DNA from: Acidobacteriota bacterium
GTDB taxonomy: Bacteria > Acidobacteriota > Terriglobia > Acidiferrales > UBA7541
Assembly: GCA_018268785.1 (NCBI GenBank)
Contig: JAFDVY010000016.1
Coordinates: forward strand, 1-47,262
Length of the DNA: 47,262 nt
Direction: 5' to 3'
Shown here: in pieces, positions 17,622-24,667 of the stretch
Numbering within the stretch: the first letter of the stretch is position 1
Layout: each line of letters starts with the position of its first letter
Made by a program: the position numbers and the translations under genes
The notes under the pieces: generated by a model
Told to the model about the DNA's origin: nothing
Database searches by the model: none
What the model saw: the letters and a program-made list of their open reading frames with translations, nothing else

Positions 17622-18746
17622 CTAGTGGCCGTCAAAATATCTTTGTGCCCGCAACCACGCTTTTTCCGCCGTCGCCCGCCCCAGCTTTCGCCCCATCAAG
17701 TCCGCGCGCTCAAAATGGATTCCTCCGTACCGCCGCGACATTCCCGCTTCATTCGCCGCTTCTCCAAACGTACCCCACCTTAATTCGATCTCTTCGCGAG
17801 GCGTTATTCCAGGCTCGATCTTCGAACTCCCCTTCGCAATCGTAGCGCTCGCTCCAAACTGTTCCGACCCCGTCCACAATTCCAGAATTCGCGCTGCCGC
17901 CGCGCTGTAGGTGCTGTGTCCGGAAACAAAATCCGGAAAGGCTGGCGTCGGAAACGTCCCGGGCTGGTAGGGTAGCCACTGCGAGCCATCCATCTCCCCC
18001 GTGCCTTTGCCCGGGCCGCCCCACGCGCGGATTTTCTTACCACGATACAAAAATGAAATCGCCGTCACCGGCCGCACCGAATCGAAGGTTCGCTTCGCGT
18101 CCCACGCCGCAATTCCCGCGTCCAGCATCGCATTGGAAAGCGCGAAATACATTTTCACGTCGTTGTCCAGCGACTGATGGTCACGGGCAGAAACAAATTC
18201 AGCAAGCCTCAGCCAGTGTCCGGGAGGTTGCTCAGTGCCGGGTCCGTCTGCCCAGTATTCGGAGATCGCTTTCTGACGGTCGGTAAGTCCTGCACTGATG
18301 TCAATCAGTTCGCGAGCTTGTTCTTCATATTCCGCCGAGCCGTATTTCGCGGGCCCTTTCCCAAGGATGCCTCTCAGCTCTTCTCCGCTCTTGAGCGCGA
18401 ACGGAGTCACAAAGCACCATTGCGCCGCCGCGAAGCGCTGCGTCATCAGCCCGCCAGTGGAATCCACGTAGACAAGCGGCTGCCAGTGATCCGGATCTTT
18501 CGGAGCCGCCCGCGCGGGAATCGTCGCCGGTGCATTCACCGTCCTGTATCCGCTCCAATCCTCATACGGCCCCGTGTAGTGGCCAATCTTTAGATTGGCG
18601 TTTTGCTCTTCGTTTTTCGGCTTTGCTGTCCCGCTAGCAATGGTTTTGTAGGGCCCGCTTTCTGAAGCGGGCCGCTCTGCTTCGCTCTTTTGGCGCCCCA
18701 ATGACATTCGGAACGCCGGCTTCCAGCCTACTCCGTATCTCGCCAC
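17622..18746 (-). pseudogene. Vanadium-dependent haloperoxidase (PAP2 superfamily), C-terminal part of a disrupted gene
   Basis: This 374-codon frame carries the whole vanadate/phosphatase active site: RTFDSVRPVTAISF, the FPDFVSGHSTYSAAAARIL motif and SRRYGGIHFERAD, which provide the arginines and the catalytic histidines of the haloperoxidase/PAP2 superfamily. Its first roughly 57 codons (18746 down to about 18575) are inserted repeat DNA; authentic family sequence begins at TGPYEDWSGYRTVN. It is in the same reading frame as the N-terminal part at 18753-19277, separated only by one TAG and two codons. The GTG at 18746 is just the first possible start after that stop and has no ribosome site. 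I therefore read the two frames as one gene broken by an insertion; an expressed two-piece or read-through product cannot be excluded. Confidence 0.8.
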
Positions 18747-18776
18747 TCGCCACTAGCCACTCGTCACTGCCTTTAT
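18575..18776. repeat. Repeat cluster inserted inside the haloperoxidase gene
   Basis: About 200 bases interrupt the haloperoxidase coding sequence. The cluster starts with a TGTAGTGGCC-type palindrome (18575-18599) and continues with a stretch similar to the one after the 17464 copy. A second palindrome follows, around GGCCCGCTTTCTGAAGCGGGCC (18651-18672). A run of short CCACTCG/CCACTAG near-repeats (18742-18766) supplies the TAG stop. The end points are judged from where the family protein sequence stops and resumes, so they are approximate. Confidence 0.75.
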
Positions 18777-19277
18777 CCCCAACTGGTTCGCTCCATCATG
18801 ATGCCGGTATTCCAGCACCGCCGCGCAAGCCACATTCCCTATACCGGTTGGAGTTTCGATGTCCGTGGAGGTGTCGTTCGGGTCGTAACCCAGTTCCTTC
18901 ATCAGCGGCTTGTAAACCGATTCCGTGTCTGCGGGCAGAACGTCTGCCAAAGCGCGATATGCCGCGTAGCTGATCGCTCGTTCCTTGTTCGCTTCAGTCC
19001 GTTCGCTCGCTGGCCGCCGCAACGCTCCGCCCAGTTGCGTCCCCACCGCCTTCTCGTCATACGCCGCCCACGCGTCGTACATGCAAGTATGCACAATCGC
19101 CAGCGCCCGCGACGCCATTGGCGCGCCTAGATTGGAATCGCGCACACCACGCAGCGCAGCGTTGTTCCATTTATCCGATTTTGTGCCTATCGCTTGGCTG
19201 TCTGCTGTGGAGTGGAACCCCAAAACTGAAAGCGCGACGAAGGACAAACAAATCAAAGTTCTCATTCCAAACCACAT
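18753..19277 (-). pseudogene. Vanadium-dependent haloperoxidase, N-terminal part of a disrupted gene
   Basis: These 174 codons begin with a signal peptide (MRTLICLSFVALSVLGFHSTADS). They continue with the helical N-terminal segment typical of bacterial haloperoxidase/PAP2 proteins, including WNNAALRGVRDSN, ALAIVHTCMYDAWAAYD and AVLEYRHHDGANQLG. Family similarity stops after GANQLG, seven codons before the TAG. In intact relatives this segment runs straight on into a GPY...GY motif, which here is found about 200 bases further on, in the same frame. Two starts are possible, ATG at 19277 or ATG at 19265; neither has a strong ribosome site. The secreted enzyme would oxidise halides with peroxide or act as a phosphatase; as drawn it is probably non-functional. 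Confidence 0.8.
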
Positions 19278-19306
19278 GGGATTCGGCCAAGTATTTTAGG
19301 CTCCGA

Positions 19307-19840
19307 TCATTTCTGGCCTACCTGCTTTCCGTACAAACTGTGCAGGTCCTGAGCTCTCTGCCGCACTAATTTCGACTCATCGCCAAGTGCCGCGTCCACA
19401 TAGGGCTTGGCTTCAGCGGGTGATACTCCGAAGATGCCCGAGAGAGCGGCAGCTCTGGTGACCTCCCATTGGTCTTGACCAAAGGCTCTTTTTAGGGGGC
19501 CTAACGTAGAAGAGCCGCCGATCGCCATTAGGAATTTTACGGCAAACAGTTGCGTCAAGCCGTTCTTAGTCTCTAAATTAAGGTATCTTGCGAGCGGTGC
19601 AACGGCCTTCTGTCCAAGTGCTTTCACCTCAGTAAACTCCTGACTCGTGGCCGGCTCAAAGGTGATTTTCTTGACCCCATTCTCTGTTGAATAGCAACGT
19701 GACAGAGCATTAGCCATAATCCGTTCGATTACGGCAGAACTCTCCGGGTCGCTCGTCTGGCAAAATCCGGGCGATATGTATCCGCCGATAATGCAGGACA
19801 GTACGAAAGCACTGCAAAATTTTCGCTGAGCGTAGTTCAT
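19307..19840 (-). CDS. Exported HEAT-repeat-like hypothetical protein
   Basis: I do not recognise a named family for this 177-residue protein. A signal peptide (FCSAFVLSCIIGGYISPGFCQ) is followed by helical repeats resembling HEAT units, for example QKAVAPLARYLNLE, AVKFLMAIGGSSTLGPLKRAF and VTRAAALSGIFGVSPAEAKPYVDAAL, ending with VRQRAQDLHSLYG. Such repeats usually bind other proteins. Its ATG overlaps the stop of the upstream gene by 4 bases (ATGA), so the two are likely translated together. It ends 30 bases before the start of the disrupted haloperoxidase gene on the same strand. Codon use looks less GC-biased than its neighbours (many AAG/TTT/GTA codons by eye), which may point to acquisition, but I did not measure this. 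Confidence 0.6.
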   Translation of the reverse strand: MNYAQRKFCSAFVLSCIIGGYISPGFCQTSDPESSAVIERIMANALSRCYSTENGVKKITFEPATSQEFTEVKALGQKAVAPLARYLNLETKNGLTQLFAVKFLMAIGGSSTLGPLKRAFGQDQWEVTRAAALSGIFGVSPAEAKPYVDAALGDESKLVRQRAQDLHSLYGKQVGQK

Positions 19841-20259
19841 TGTGTATTTCCAAAAGTGTAAGTCTTGTTCTGGGTGGAGGGGTTACCCTGAATCACCACT
19901 TTGATCCCATCAGTACATGTTCTACGCGTAGTGTTCGTCAAGATTGAATACACCACGCCATTGTCAGTAAGACGGAAAGATTGCGGTTTGTCTGCTGCAC
20001 AGAAATGACCTGACGTGCCATAACAAGAACCATTCGGCGTATCGTCAAAACTGCCGTCACTTCTTGTCGACGTAGGAGTTGCGAAAGCATCGTGCCAACC
20101 ATTCCCGTCTCCTAGATTCTCGCCAGGGGCCATCCCGGATTGGCTAATCCGTCCGCTATTTTGGTTGGCTACATAATACGAAATGTCGAGGAAGTACCCT
20201 CTAAAGCCCTCAGTCACACATGCGGGGGGCGTGCTGGTCTGTACGGGCGGGTGGGGCAT
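19837..20259 (-). CDS. Hypothetical protein, cysteine-containing, family not recognised
   Basis: This 140-residue product has no obvious signal peptide or membrane helix. It is rich in Gly, Ser, Thr and Asn, with five cysteines (including CVTEGFRG, GSCYGTSGHFCAAD and RRTCTDG) that could form disulfides, which suggests an extracellular or bacteriocin/lectin-like fold; this is only an impression. AAGGATA stands about 9 bases before the ATG, supporting this start despite the lack of a signal. It may be an N-terminally truncated secreted protein. The downstream HEAT-like gene overlaps it by 4 bases. The leader upstream contains a hairpin (20337-20364) and a haloperoxidase remnant (20382-20417). 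Confidence 0.5.
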   Translation of the reverse strand: MPHPPVQTSTPPACVTEGFRGYFLDISYYVANQNSGRISQSGMAPGENLGDGNGWHDAFATPTSTRSDGSFDDTPNGSCYGTSGHFCAADKPQSFRLTDNGVVYSILTNTTRRTCTDGIKVVIQGNPSTQNKTYTFGNTQ

Positions 20260-20336
20260 AGGATTGTATCCTTGAAGTAAACGGACCGAGCGTACCGTTC
20301 GGCAAACTCAAAAAAGAACAAACGCAAGAGCGGGTG

Positions 20337-20364
20337 CCGCACCCTTCGATTTGTAAGGGTGCGG
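20337..20364. repeat. Strong hairpin (possible repeat or attenuator)
   Basis: A perfect 10-base-pair stem, CCGCACCCTT with AAGGGTGCGG, encloses an 8-base loop. It lies in the leader of the minus-strand gene starting at 20259. No T-run follows on either strand, so it is more likely a repeat palindrome than a terminator. Confidence 0.6.
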
Positions 20365-20381
20365 GTCTTGCTTTCGCATCC

Positions 20382-20417
20382 TCCGCCTGCGCGTCATACA
20401 CGCACGTGTGCACAATC
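20382..20417 (-). pseudogene. Short remnant of a haloperoxidase-like gene
   Basis: On the minus strand these 36 bases encode IVHTCVYDAQAE, against IVHTCMYDAWAA in the haloperoxidase N-terminal part at 19063-19098. Aligned base by base, 29 of 36 positions match. Nothing on either side continues the similarity, so this is at most a small scrap of a second copy. Confidence 0.45.
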
Positions 20418-20554
20418 CGTTTCTATCCGTGGCTTTCACTGTGGCGTCGCGCAACTAAGAAACGGCAATGCGCAGATCGTGACTGGGAAGTCTTCGCAAG
20501 AAACGCCGACAGGAGATTTGGGACATTGACATGAATTTCTCCAGATTCCTCCGA

Positions 20555-20583
20555 TTTAGCCCCTTCCATTCATGTGCTGTCAA
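20555..20583 (-). promoter_or_regulatory. Possible sigma70-type promoter for the gene at 20259
   Basis: On the minus strand a perfect TTGACA (20578-20583) is followed after 17-18 bases by GCTAAAT, a weak -10 match. It would give a leader of nearly 300 bases before the gene at 20259. Confidence 0.3.
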
Positions 20584-20727
20584 GTCATCTTATAATTAAA
20601 ATAAACGTAGCTACTTACTCGCCCTAAAACATTGTTTCGCATTTCCAGGAACGTTCGAGTTGTTTCTTTGGCACGCTTTTGCTTCGAAAATCTTGCCGGG
20701 GACTTCCCGCAGGTCCACACTCGATTC

Positions 20728-21126
20728 ATGGGAAAGCTCGTCGGACTTCTTGTGGTGTTAGCTGTTGGGCTAGGCATCTTCTATTTCACCACGAAGAAAA
20801 TGCCGACCACTGATTCCGGCACCGCACCCACGCAAGCCATCAGCCTCACCGGCGTTCGCCGCGATCTTTTAAGCATCGCGCAAGCCGAGCGCAGCAACAT
20901 CGCCCTCAACACGCACTGCGTCTCCGTCGAAGACCTTATCTCCGCCGGTTCGCTCACGCTTTCCAAACCCGAGCGTGACGGCTATTTTTACAGCGTCGAG
21001 TGCAACGGCGATTCCGGCGAATTTAAGGTCGTCGCCCGCCATCCCGGTGCTCCGCCGGAAGGCTCAGGAATCCGCTACCCCACCCTCGCAGCCGACCAGA
21101 CCATGCAAGTCGGCGAAATTCAGTAG
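20728..21126 (+). CDS. Small membrane-anchored hypothetical protein, pseudopilin-like layout
   Basis: These 132 residues start with a short positive N-terminus and one hydrophobic helix (KLVGLLVVLAVGLGIFYF). A linker with TTDSGTAP follows, then a soluble domain: LTGVRRDLLSIAQAERSN, THCVSVEDLISAGSL and GYFYSVECNGDSGEFKVVA. The layout resembles minor pseudopilins and small secreted domains in which a helix is followed by a beta sheet, and the two cysteines could pair. However, the type IV pilin cleavage motif is absent, so the function is unknown. The ATG at 20728 is preferred over an upstream ATG at 20632, because the intervening segment has no signal-like features and reads through the intergenic region. 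Confidence 0.65.
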   Translation: MGKLVGLLVVLAVGLGIFYFTTKKMPTTDSGTAPTQAISLTGVRRDLLSIAQAERSNIALNTHCVSVEDLISAGSLTLSKPERDGYFYSVECNGDSGEFKVVARHPGAPPEGSGIRYPTLAADQTMQVGEIQ

Positions 21127-21265
21127 CTCTTCACTAATTCTTTCTGGGAACTTTTTCCTAAATCCATCCGTACCTTATTTCAGAGCGTCATTGTTTACGG
21201 TCGCCTCAGGCTGGGTCTTTCGACCCTATTTTGAAAATTTTACGACGTAGCGGAAGGAGAACGTT

Positions 21266-21634
21266 ATGGGTGGAGATTTGATCGGTCTTGTCGCAGTAAT
21301 CCTTTCTTTGGGAATTCCTATCGCGGGAATGTTCACGTACTACCGCGTGCGCAAACTTCGCTCGGAAGAGCGCCTTGCTGCCATTGCGCGTGGCGTGGAA
21401 ATTCCGATGGAGCCGGAAACTTCGCAGACGTCACGTTCGCGGCGCTGGGGAATTTTGTGCATCAGTGGCGCTGTCGGATACATGGCGACATTTGCCGCCA
21501 TCGCGCGCATCGCATCCGAATTCGATGACCGCGCTGGCGCTCTTGGCGCCGCTGCATTCGGGTTCATTCCCCTTGCCGTGGGAATCGGCTACCTGATCGA
21601 CGCGTTCGTCGGTCGGCGTGAACACGCTGCATAA
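21266..21634 (+). CDS. Small inner-membrane protein, DUF6249-like
   Basis: The 122-residue protein begins with a membrane helix (LIGLVAVILSLGIPIAGMFTYY) and then a basic motif, RVRKLRSEERLAAIARGVEIP. Two further helices follow (WGILCISGAVGYMATFAAIA and GAAAFGFIPLAVGIGYLIDAF). The helix plus EERLAAIARGVEIP pattern is typical of a widespread family of small proteins of unknown function (DUF6249), often near sigma or anti-sigma systems; none is visible here. A good ribosome site (GGAAGGAGA) sits 6-7 bases before the ATG. A terminator follows 20 bases after the stop. Confidence 0.75.
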   Translation: MGGDLIGLVAVILSLGIPIAGMFTYYRVRKLRSEERLAAIARGVEIPMEPETSQTSRSRRWGILCISGAVGYMATFAAIARIASEFDDRAGALGAAAFGFIPLAVGIGYLIDAFVGRREHAA

Positions 21635-21654
21635 ATCTTTGGATTAACTTAAAA

Positions 21655-21686
21655 AACGGGACGACAAGACGGTCGTCCCGTTTTCT
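21655..21686 (+). terminator. Rho-independent terminator
   Basis: The stem CGGGACGAC pairs with GTCGTCCCG around a short loop and is followed by TTTTCTTTTC. It begins 20 bases after the small membrane protein gene. Confidence 0.85.
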
Positions 21687-21737
21687 TTTCCGCGTGTGGA
21701 AAAAGCGATTCCGCACGCTGTGCTAAACTCCTTGCGC

Positions 21738-22496
21738 ATGAATCCCGCGATCCCTCAACTTCTGGAGCTGCAGCGCCTCGATTTGCGCATCGCCGGCCTC
21801 CGCGCGGAGCTTGATTCGTTTCCAAAGCGCATCAAGGACGCCGATGCCATGCTCGCCGGCGCGAAAGCGGGAGTCGCCGCCGCAAAAGAAAAACATTCGC
21901 ACGCGCAAACCGAACGCAAGAAATTCGAACTCGACGTGAATCAGTGGCGCGAACGCGCGCGCAAATACCGCGATCAGAGCGCATCCGTCAAAACCAATGA
22001 AGCCTACAAAGCCCTCCAGCACGAAATCGCACACGCCGAATCCGAAGCCACGGCCGCGGAAGACCGCCAACTCGAACAGATGATGGCTGTCGAAGAAACC
22101 GAGCGCGAAATCAAATCCGCCGAGGCAAAATTGAAAGAGGCGGAAGGTTCTCTCGCCGCCGAACGCTCGCAAATCCAATCGCAGGGCGCCGCAAAAAAAA
22201 CCGAGCTCGATTTGGATCTGGCGCAGCGAGAAAAAATCGCCGCATCGATCCCAGAAGAAATCGTTGAAAAATATTCCCGCGTCGCCAAACGCCATCACGG
22301 CGTCGCGCTCGCGGAAGCCGCGAACGAACAGTGCCGCGGCTGCGGCATGCGAATTCTGCCGCACACGTTTCAGGAAATTCGCGATTCGCACAACGAAGAA
22401 ATCATTCAGTGCGAAACGTGCAATCGAATTCTCTACGCCGCGGAACCTGCCCCTATCCCAGAACAAAAAGAAGGAGCGGCTTCGAGCGCCGCGTGA
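21738..22496 (+). CDS. Coiled-coil protein with C-terminal zinc ribbon (C4-type, CdsZ/DUF164-like)
   Basis: The 252-residue protein is an alpha-helical hairpin: nearly continuous coiled coil from about 8 to 185, rich in Ala, Glu, Lys and Arg. It ends in a four-cysteine zinc ribbon, CRGCGMRILPHTFQEI followed by IQCETCNRILY. This architecture is that of the C4-type zinc-ribbon family (DUF164, chlamydial CT398/CdsZ), which has been tied to binding RpoN and secretion components in Chlamydia; elsewhere its role is not settled. I chose the ATG at 21738 (reading MNPAIPQLLELQRLDLRI), because family members start just before this LLELQ.LD motif. The next gene's ATG shares one base with its stop, so the two are tightly coupled. 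Confidence 0.87.
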   Translation: MNPAIPQLLELQRLDLRIAGLRAELDSFPKRIKDADAMLAGAKAGVAAAKEKHSHAQTERKKFELDVNQWRERARKYRDQSASVKTNEAYKALQHEIAHAESEATAAEDRQLEQMMAVEETEREIKSAEAKLKEAEGSLAAERSQIQSQGAAKKTELDLDLAQREKIAASIPEEIVEKYSRVAKRHHGVALAEAANEQCRGCGMRILPHTFQEIRDSHNEEIIQCETCNRILYAAEPAPIPEQKEGAASSAA

Positions 22497-23140
22497 TGGT
22501 TCGTTCTCCGCACACTTCACGAGGCGGCGGCCTGTTCGGCGAACCCGAGCCGCAGGCGAAACCCGCCGCGTATCGCGCGAACATTGACGGCGGCTCGCGC
22601 GGAAATCCCGGCCCAGCTTCTTACGGCGTGGTGGTCCGCGATCCGAAAGGCGAAATCGTTGCACGCCTGAAAAAATATATCGGCCGCATGACCAACAACG
22701 TCGCCGAATACTACGGACTGATCGCTGCGCTCGATTACGCGCAATCGAACAACATTCGCGCGCTGCGCATCGAGAGCGATTCGGAACTGCTCGTGAAGCA
22801 GATGCGCGGCCAATACAAAGTGAAGAGCGAGGATTTGAAGCCGCTCTTCGAGCGCGCGAAAAAAATGTCGCAGTCGCTTGCTTCCTTCCGAATCGACCAC
22901 GTTTACCGCGAACAAAACGCGGAAGCCGATGCGCTTGCCAACGAAGCGATGGACGAAGTCTCGGGCGCGCCACGCGCGGAAGCTGGGAAAGGGAAAATGG
23001 AAAATCGCAATTCCGTTCCCGCCGAACCCAAAAAACTCAAAGCCCGCTACTACAAAGGCTTGCTGCAACTGACTGAACCGCTCGATCTTCCCGACGACAC
23101 CGAAGTGGAGATTTTGCTTCGGCCGTTGAAGCGACCTTAA
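22496..23140 (+). CDS. Ribonuclease HI-family protein with C-terminal DUF104-like segment
   Basis: RNase HI cleaves the RNA of RNA-DNA hybrids. Residues about 25-155 form the RNase H fold with its acidic residues: NIDGGSRGNPGPASYG (first Asp), NNVAEYYGLIAAL (Glu), IESDSELLVKQM (Asp) and REQNAEADALANEA (final Asp). The pattern matches the RnhA-like/YpdQ subfamily. After a linker, the last 35 residues (LKARYYKGLLQLTEPLDL, then PDDTEVEILLRP) resemble the small DUF104/AF2212 antitoxin-like beta fold, which is not part of ordinary RNase HI. The ATG at 22496 overlaps the stop of the zinc-ribbon gene (TGATG), which supports co-translation and this start over the longer open frame upstream. Confidence 0.87.
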   Translation: MVRSPHTSRGGGLFGEPEPQAKPAAYRANIDGGSRGNPGPASYGVVVRDPKGEIVARLKKYIGRMTNNVAEYYGLIAALDYAQSNNIRALRIESDSELLVKQMRGQYKVKSEDLKPLFERAKKMSQSLASFRIDHVYREQNAEADALANEAMDEVSGAPRAEAGKGKMENRNSVPAEPKKLKARYYKGLLQLTEPLDLPDDTEVEILLRPLKRP

Positions 23141-23157
23141 CTTTCTACTCCTCAAAG

Positions 23158-23182
23158 ATGCCGGGCTAAAGCCCGGCGCTAC
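23158..23182. repeat. Palindromic repeat (type D)
   Basis: The palindrome GCCGGGCTAAAGCCCGGC is followed by GCTAC. It is nearly identical to the copy at 24634-24660 and lies between the convergent rnhA-like and mqnC genes, where it may also help end transcription. Confidence 0.8.
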
Positions 23183-23195
23183 GTAAAACTCCTCC

Positions 23196-24230
23196 CTACT
23201 TTAGAGCATAAGAGCGATACAAAGTGTCGCGCTGGGCGGGGAGGAAGCCGGCGTCGGAGATGATGCGGCGGAGTTCACCTTCGTTGGTGCGATTGCGGAC
23301 ACCTGCGGCGTAGACGACGTTTTCTTCGATGAGGATGCTGCCGACATCGTCGGCGCCGAATTGCAGGCCGACCTGGCAGACTTTGATTCCTGGCGTGAGC
23401 CAGCTCGATTGAATGTGATCGATGTTGTCGAGATAAAGTCGGCTGACCGCTAGCGTCTTCAGATAATCGACGGCGGTGGTTTCCTGAACTTTTTTGCCCC
23501 ACGCGGTATTTTCCGCGGCGAAAATCCATGGAATGAACGCGGTGAAGCCGCCGGTATCTTCCTGAATGCGGCGAATGCGGTCGAGATGGTTGACGCGGTG
23601 TTTCAATTCTTCGCCGCAGCCGAACATCATCGTGGCCGTGGTGCGCAGGCCGAGCTTGTGCGCGATGCGATGAACCTGTTCCCAATCGTCGCTGGTGCAT
23701 TTGAGGCGCGCGAATTTGGAGCGGATTTCATCGTCGAGAATTTCCGCGCCGCCGCCGGGAATGGAAGCGAGGCCGGCGTCCATGAGACGGCGAATCGTAT
23801 CTTCGATGCTCAGTTCGCTGACTTCCGCGATGCAGAGAATTTCCGGCGCGGAAAAGCAGTGCAAATGGACCGTGGGAAATTTCTGCTTGATCGAGCGCAA
23901 GAGATTTTCGTAATACTCGATTTGCAGGTCGGGGTGCAGGCCGCCCTGCAACAAGACGCCATTGCCGCCGAGCTCGATCATCTCTTCGATTTTTTTGAAA
24001 ATTTCCTCGAACGAAAGGATGTAGCCTTCCTTCGAGCCGATCGGGCGGTAGAACGCGCAGAACGAGCAATACTCGGTGCAGAAATTGGTGTAGTTGATGT
24101 TGCGGTCGATCTGGTAAGTGACGACGCGCGGATCGTTTTTTTTCATGCGCAGCGCGTGCGCTTCCATGCCGATGCCGAGGAGGTCGTCGGATTCGAGCAT
24201 GTCATGAGCTTGTTGTTTGGTCAGAGACAC
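23196..24230 (-). CDS. mqnC: Cyclic dehypoxanthine futalosine synthase (MqnC), radical SAM
   Basis: MqnC is a radical SAM enzyme that cyclises dehypoxanthine futalosine in the futalosine pathway to menaquinone. The 344-residue protein shows the cluster motif CTEYCSFCAFYR (C51, C55, C58). It also carries the MqnC landmarks GNGVLLQGGLHPDL, HCFSAPEI, IPGGGAEILDDEIR and TTATMMFGCGEELKHRVNHL. The start is a GTG at 24230 with AAAGGACG upstream. A convincing promoter lies at 24498-24525, giving a leader of about 260 bases. mqnA lies 2.2 kb away on the same strand, separated by two unrelated genes; MqnB and MqnD are not in the window. MqnE is a close relative, but the CTEYCSFC context and length favour MqnC. 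Confidence 0.92.
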   Translation of the reverse strand: MSLTKQQAHDMLESDDLLGIGMEAHALRMKKNDPRVVTYQIDRNINYTNFCTEYCSFCAFYRPIGSKEGYILSFEEIFKKIEEMIELGGNGVLLQGGLHPDLQIEYYENLLRSIKQKFPTVHLHCFSAPEILCIAEVSELSIEDTIRRLMDAGLASIPGGGAEILDDEIRSKFARLKCTSDDWEQVHRIAHKLGLRTTATMMFGCGEELKHRVNHLDRIRRIQEDTGGFTAFIPWIFAAENTAWGKKVQETTAVDYLKTLAVSRLYLDNIDHIQSSWLTPGIKVCQVGLQFGADDVGSILIEENVVYAAGVRNRTNEGELRRIISDAGFLPAQRDTLYRSYALK

Positions 24231-24497
24231 GGTTCAGCGTCCTTTAGGGAAGTTCCATTGTAGCCGAGGAAGGCCGCGGACTGGAATTTTGAAGAGTTTG
24301 GAAAAGCGGAAACGGTTGAGATACCCCACCCCCGGGGCAATCCAGATGGTTATCAAAACAAAGGGGTTGTAGGCGGGGCAAAACAGATGAATGTGAAAAC
24401 AAAGGAGTTAAAAAAGCTGGGCAAACGGGGGCGAAACGGATACAGGCGAAGTGCGATAGAAAGAGATTCGAGAGGGACAGCCGCGAGGTCATTGCCC

Positions 24498-24525
24498 ATG
24501 TTAGCACATCGGTGCTGTTTGTCAA
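24498..24525 (-). promoter_or_regulatory. Sigma70-type promoter, probably for mqnC
   Basis: The minus strand reads TTGACA (24520-24525), 16 bases, then TAACAT (24498-24503). The spacer contains a palindrome, AGCAC-CGAT-GTGCT, which could be an operator. Confidence 0.6.
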
Positions 24526-24633
24526 GTAATTACTGGAAAGCTTATTGAATTCAGTTGGTTAGCCGCTGAAGGGGTGGAGCGGTTTCTGCGAAGGTGAGGC
24601 AGTTTCGCGGTGGATACGCTTGCAGTTGCCGAG

Positions 24634-24660
24634 GATGCCGGGCTGAAACCCGGCGCTACA
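24634..24660. repeat. Palindromic repeat (type D)
   Basis: The copy reads GATGCCGGGCTGAAACCCGG then CGCTACA, matching the element at 23158-23182 apart from one or two loop bases. It sits just after the end of the SnoaL-like gene. Confidence 0.8.
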
Positions 24661-24667
24661 TTAGTTC

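Larger units (their letters stand above)
20260..20727. other. Intergenic stretch with hairpin, gene remnant and weak promoter
   Basis: These 468 bases lie between the divergent starts at 20259 (minus) and 20728 (plus). They hold a strong hairpin (20337-20364), a short haloperoxidase remnant (20382-20417) and a possible minus-strand promoter (20555-20583). An AT-rich patch with TATAAT at 20591 is also present. No intact gene is evident. Confidence 0.6.
24231..24667. other. Intergenic stretch: long leader of mqnC plus repeat
   Basis: These 437 bases contain the mqnC promoter (24498-24525), its roughly 260-base leader and a palindromic repeat at 24634-24660. The leader contains a CCCACCCCCGGGG run and several ACAAAG(G)GGTT/ACAAAGGAGTT-like direct repeats (24358 and 24399), but no structure that I can name as a riboswitch. 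An open frame across it (24244-24525) is not a credible gene. Confidence 0.55.

Noticed and set aside
17231..18776. Possible CRISPR array in the repeat-rich stretch
   Set aside because: The repeats are palindromic, differ in sequence and spacing, and no cas genes are present.
20210..20413. Open frame of 67 codons beginning MHTCVYDAQAE
   Set aside because: Only the first dozen codons resemble haloperoxidase; the rest is a hairpin and spacer. Treated as a remnant, not a gene.
21723..22973. Long open frame (416 codons) on the minus strand opposite the zinc-ribbon and RNase H genes
   Set aside because: Composition is Arg/Phe-rich and low-complexity, with no recognisable domain; it is the mirror of two well-supported genes with coiled-coil codon bias.
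24244..24525. Open frame of 93 codons upstream of mqnC
   Set aside because: It begins within the mqnC promoter, has no ribosome site or domain, and most likely is untranslated leader.
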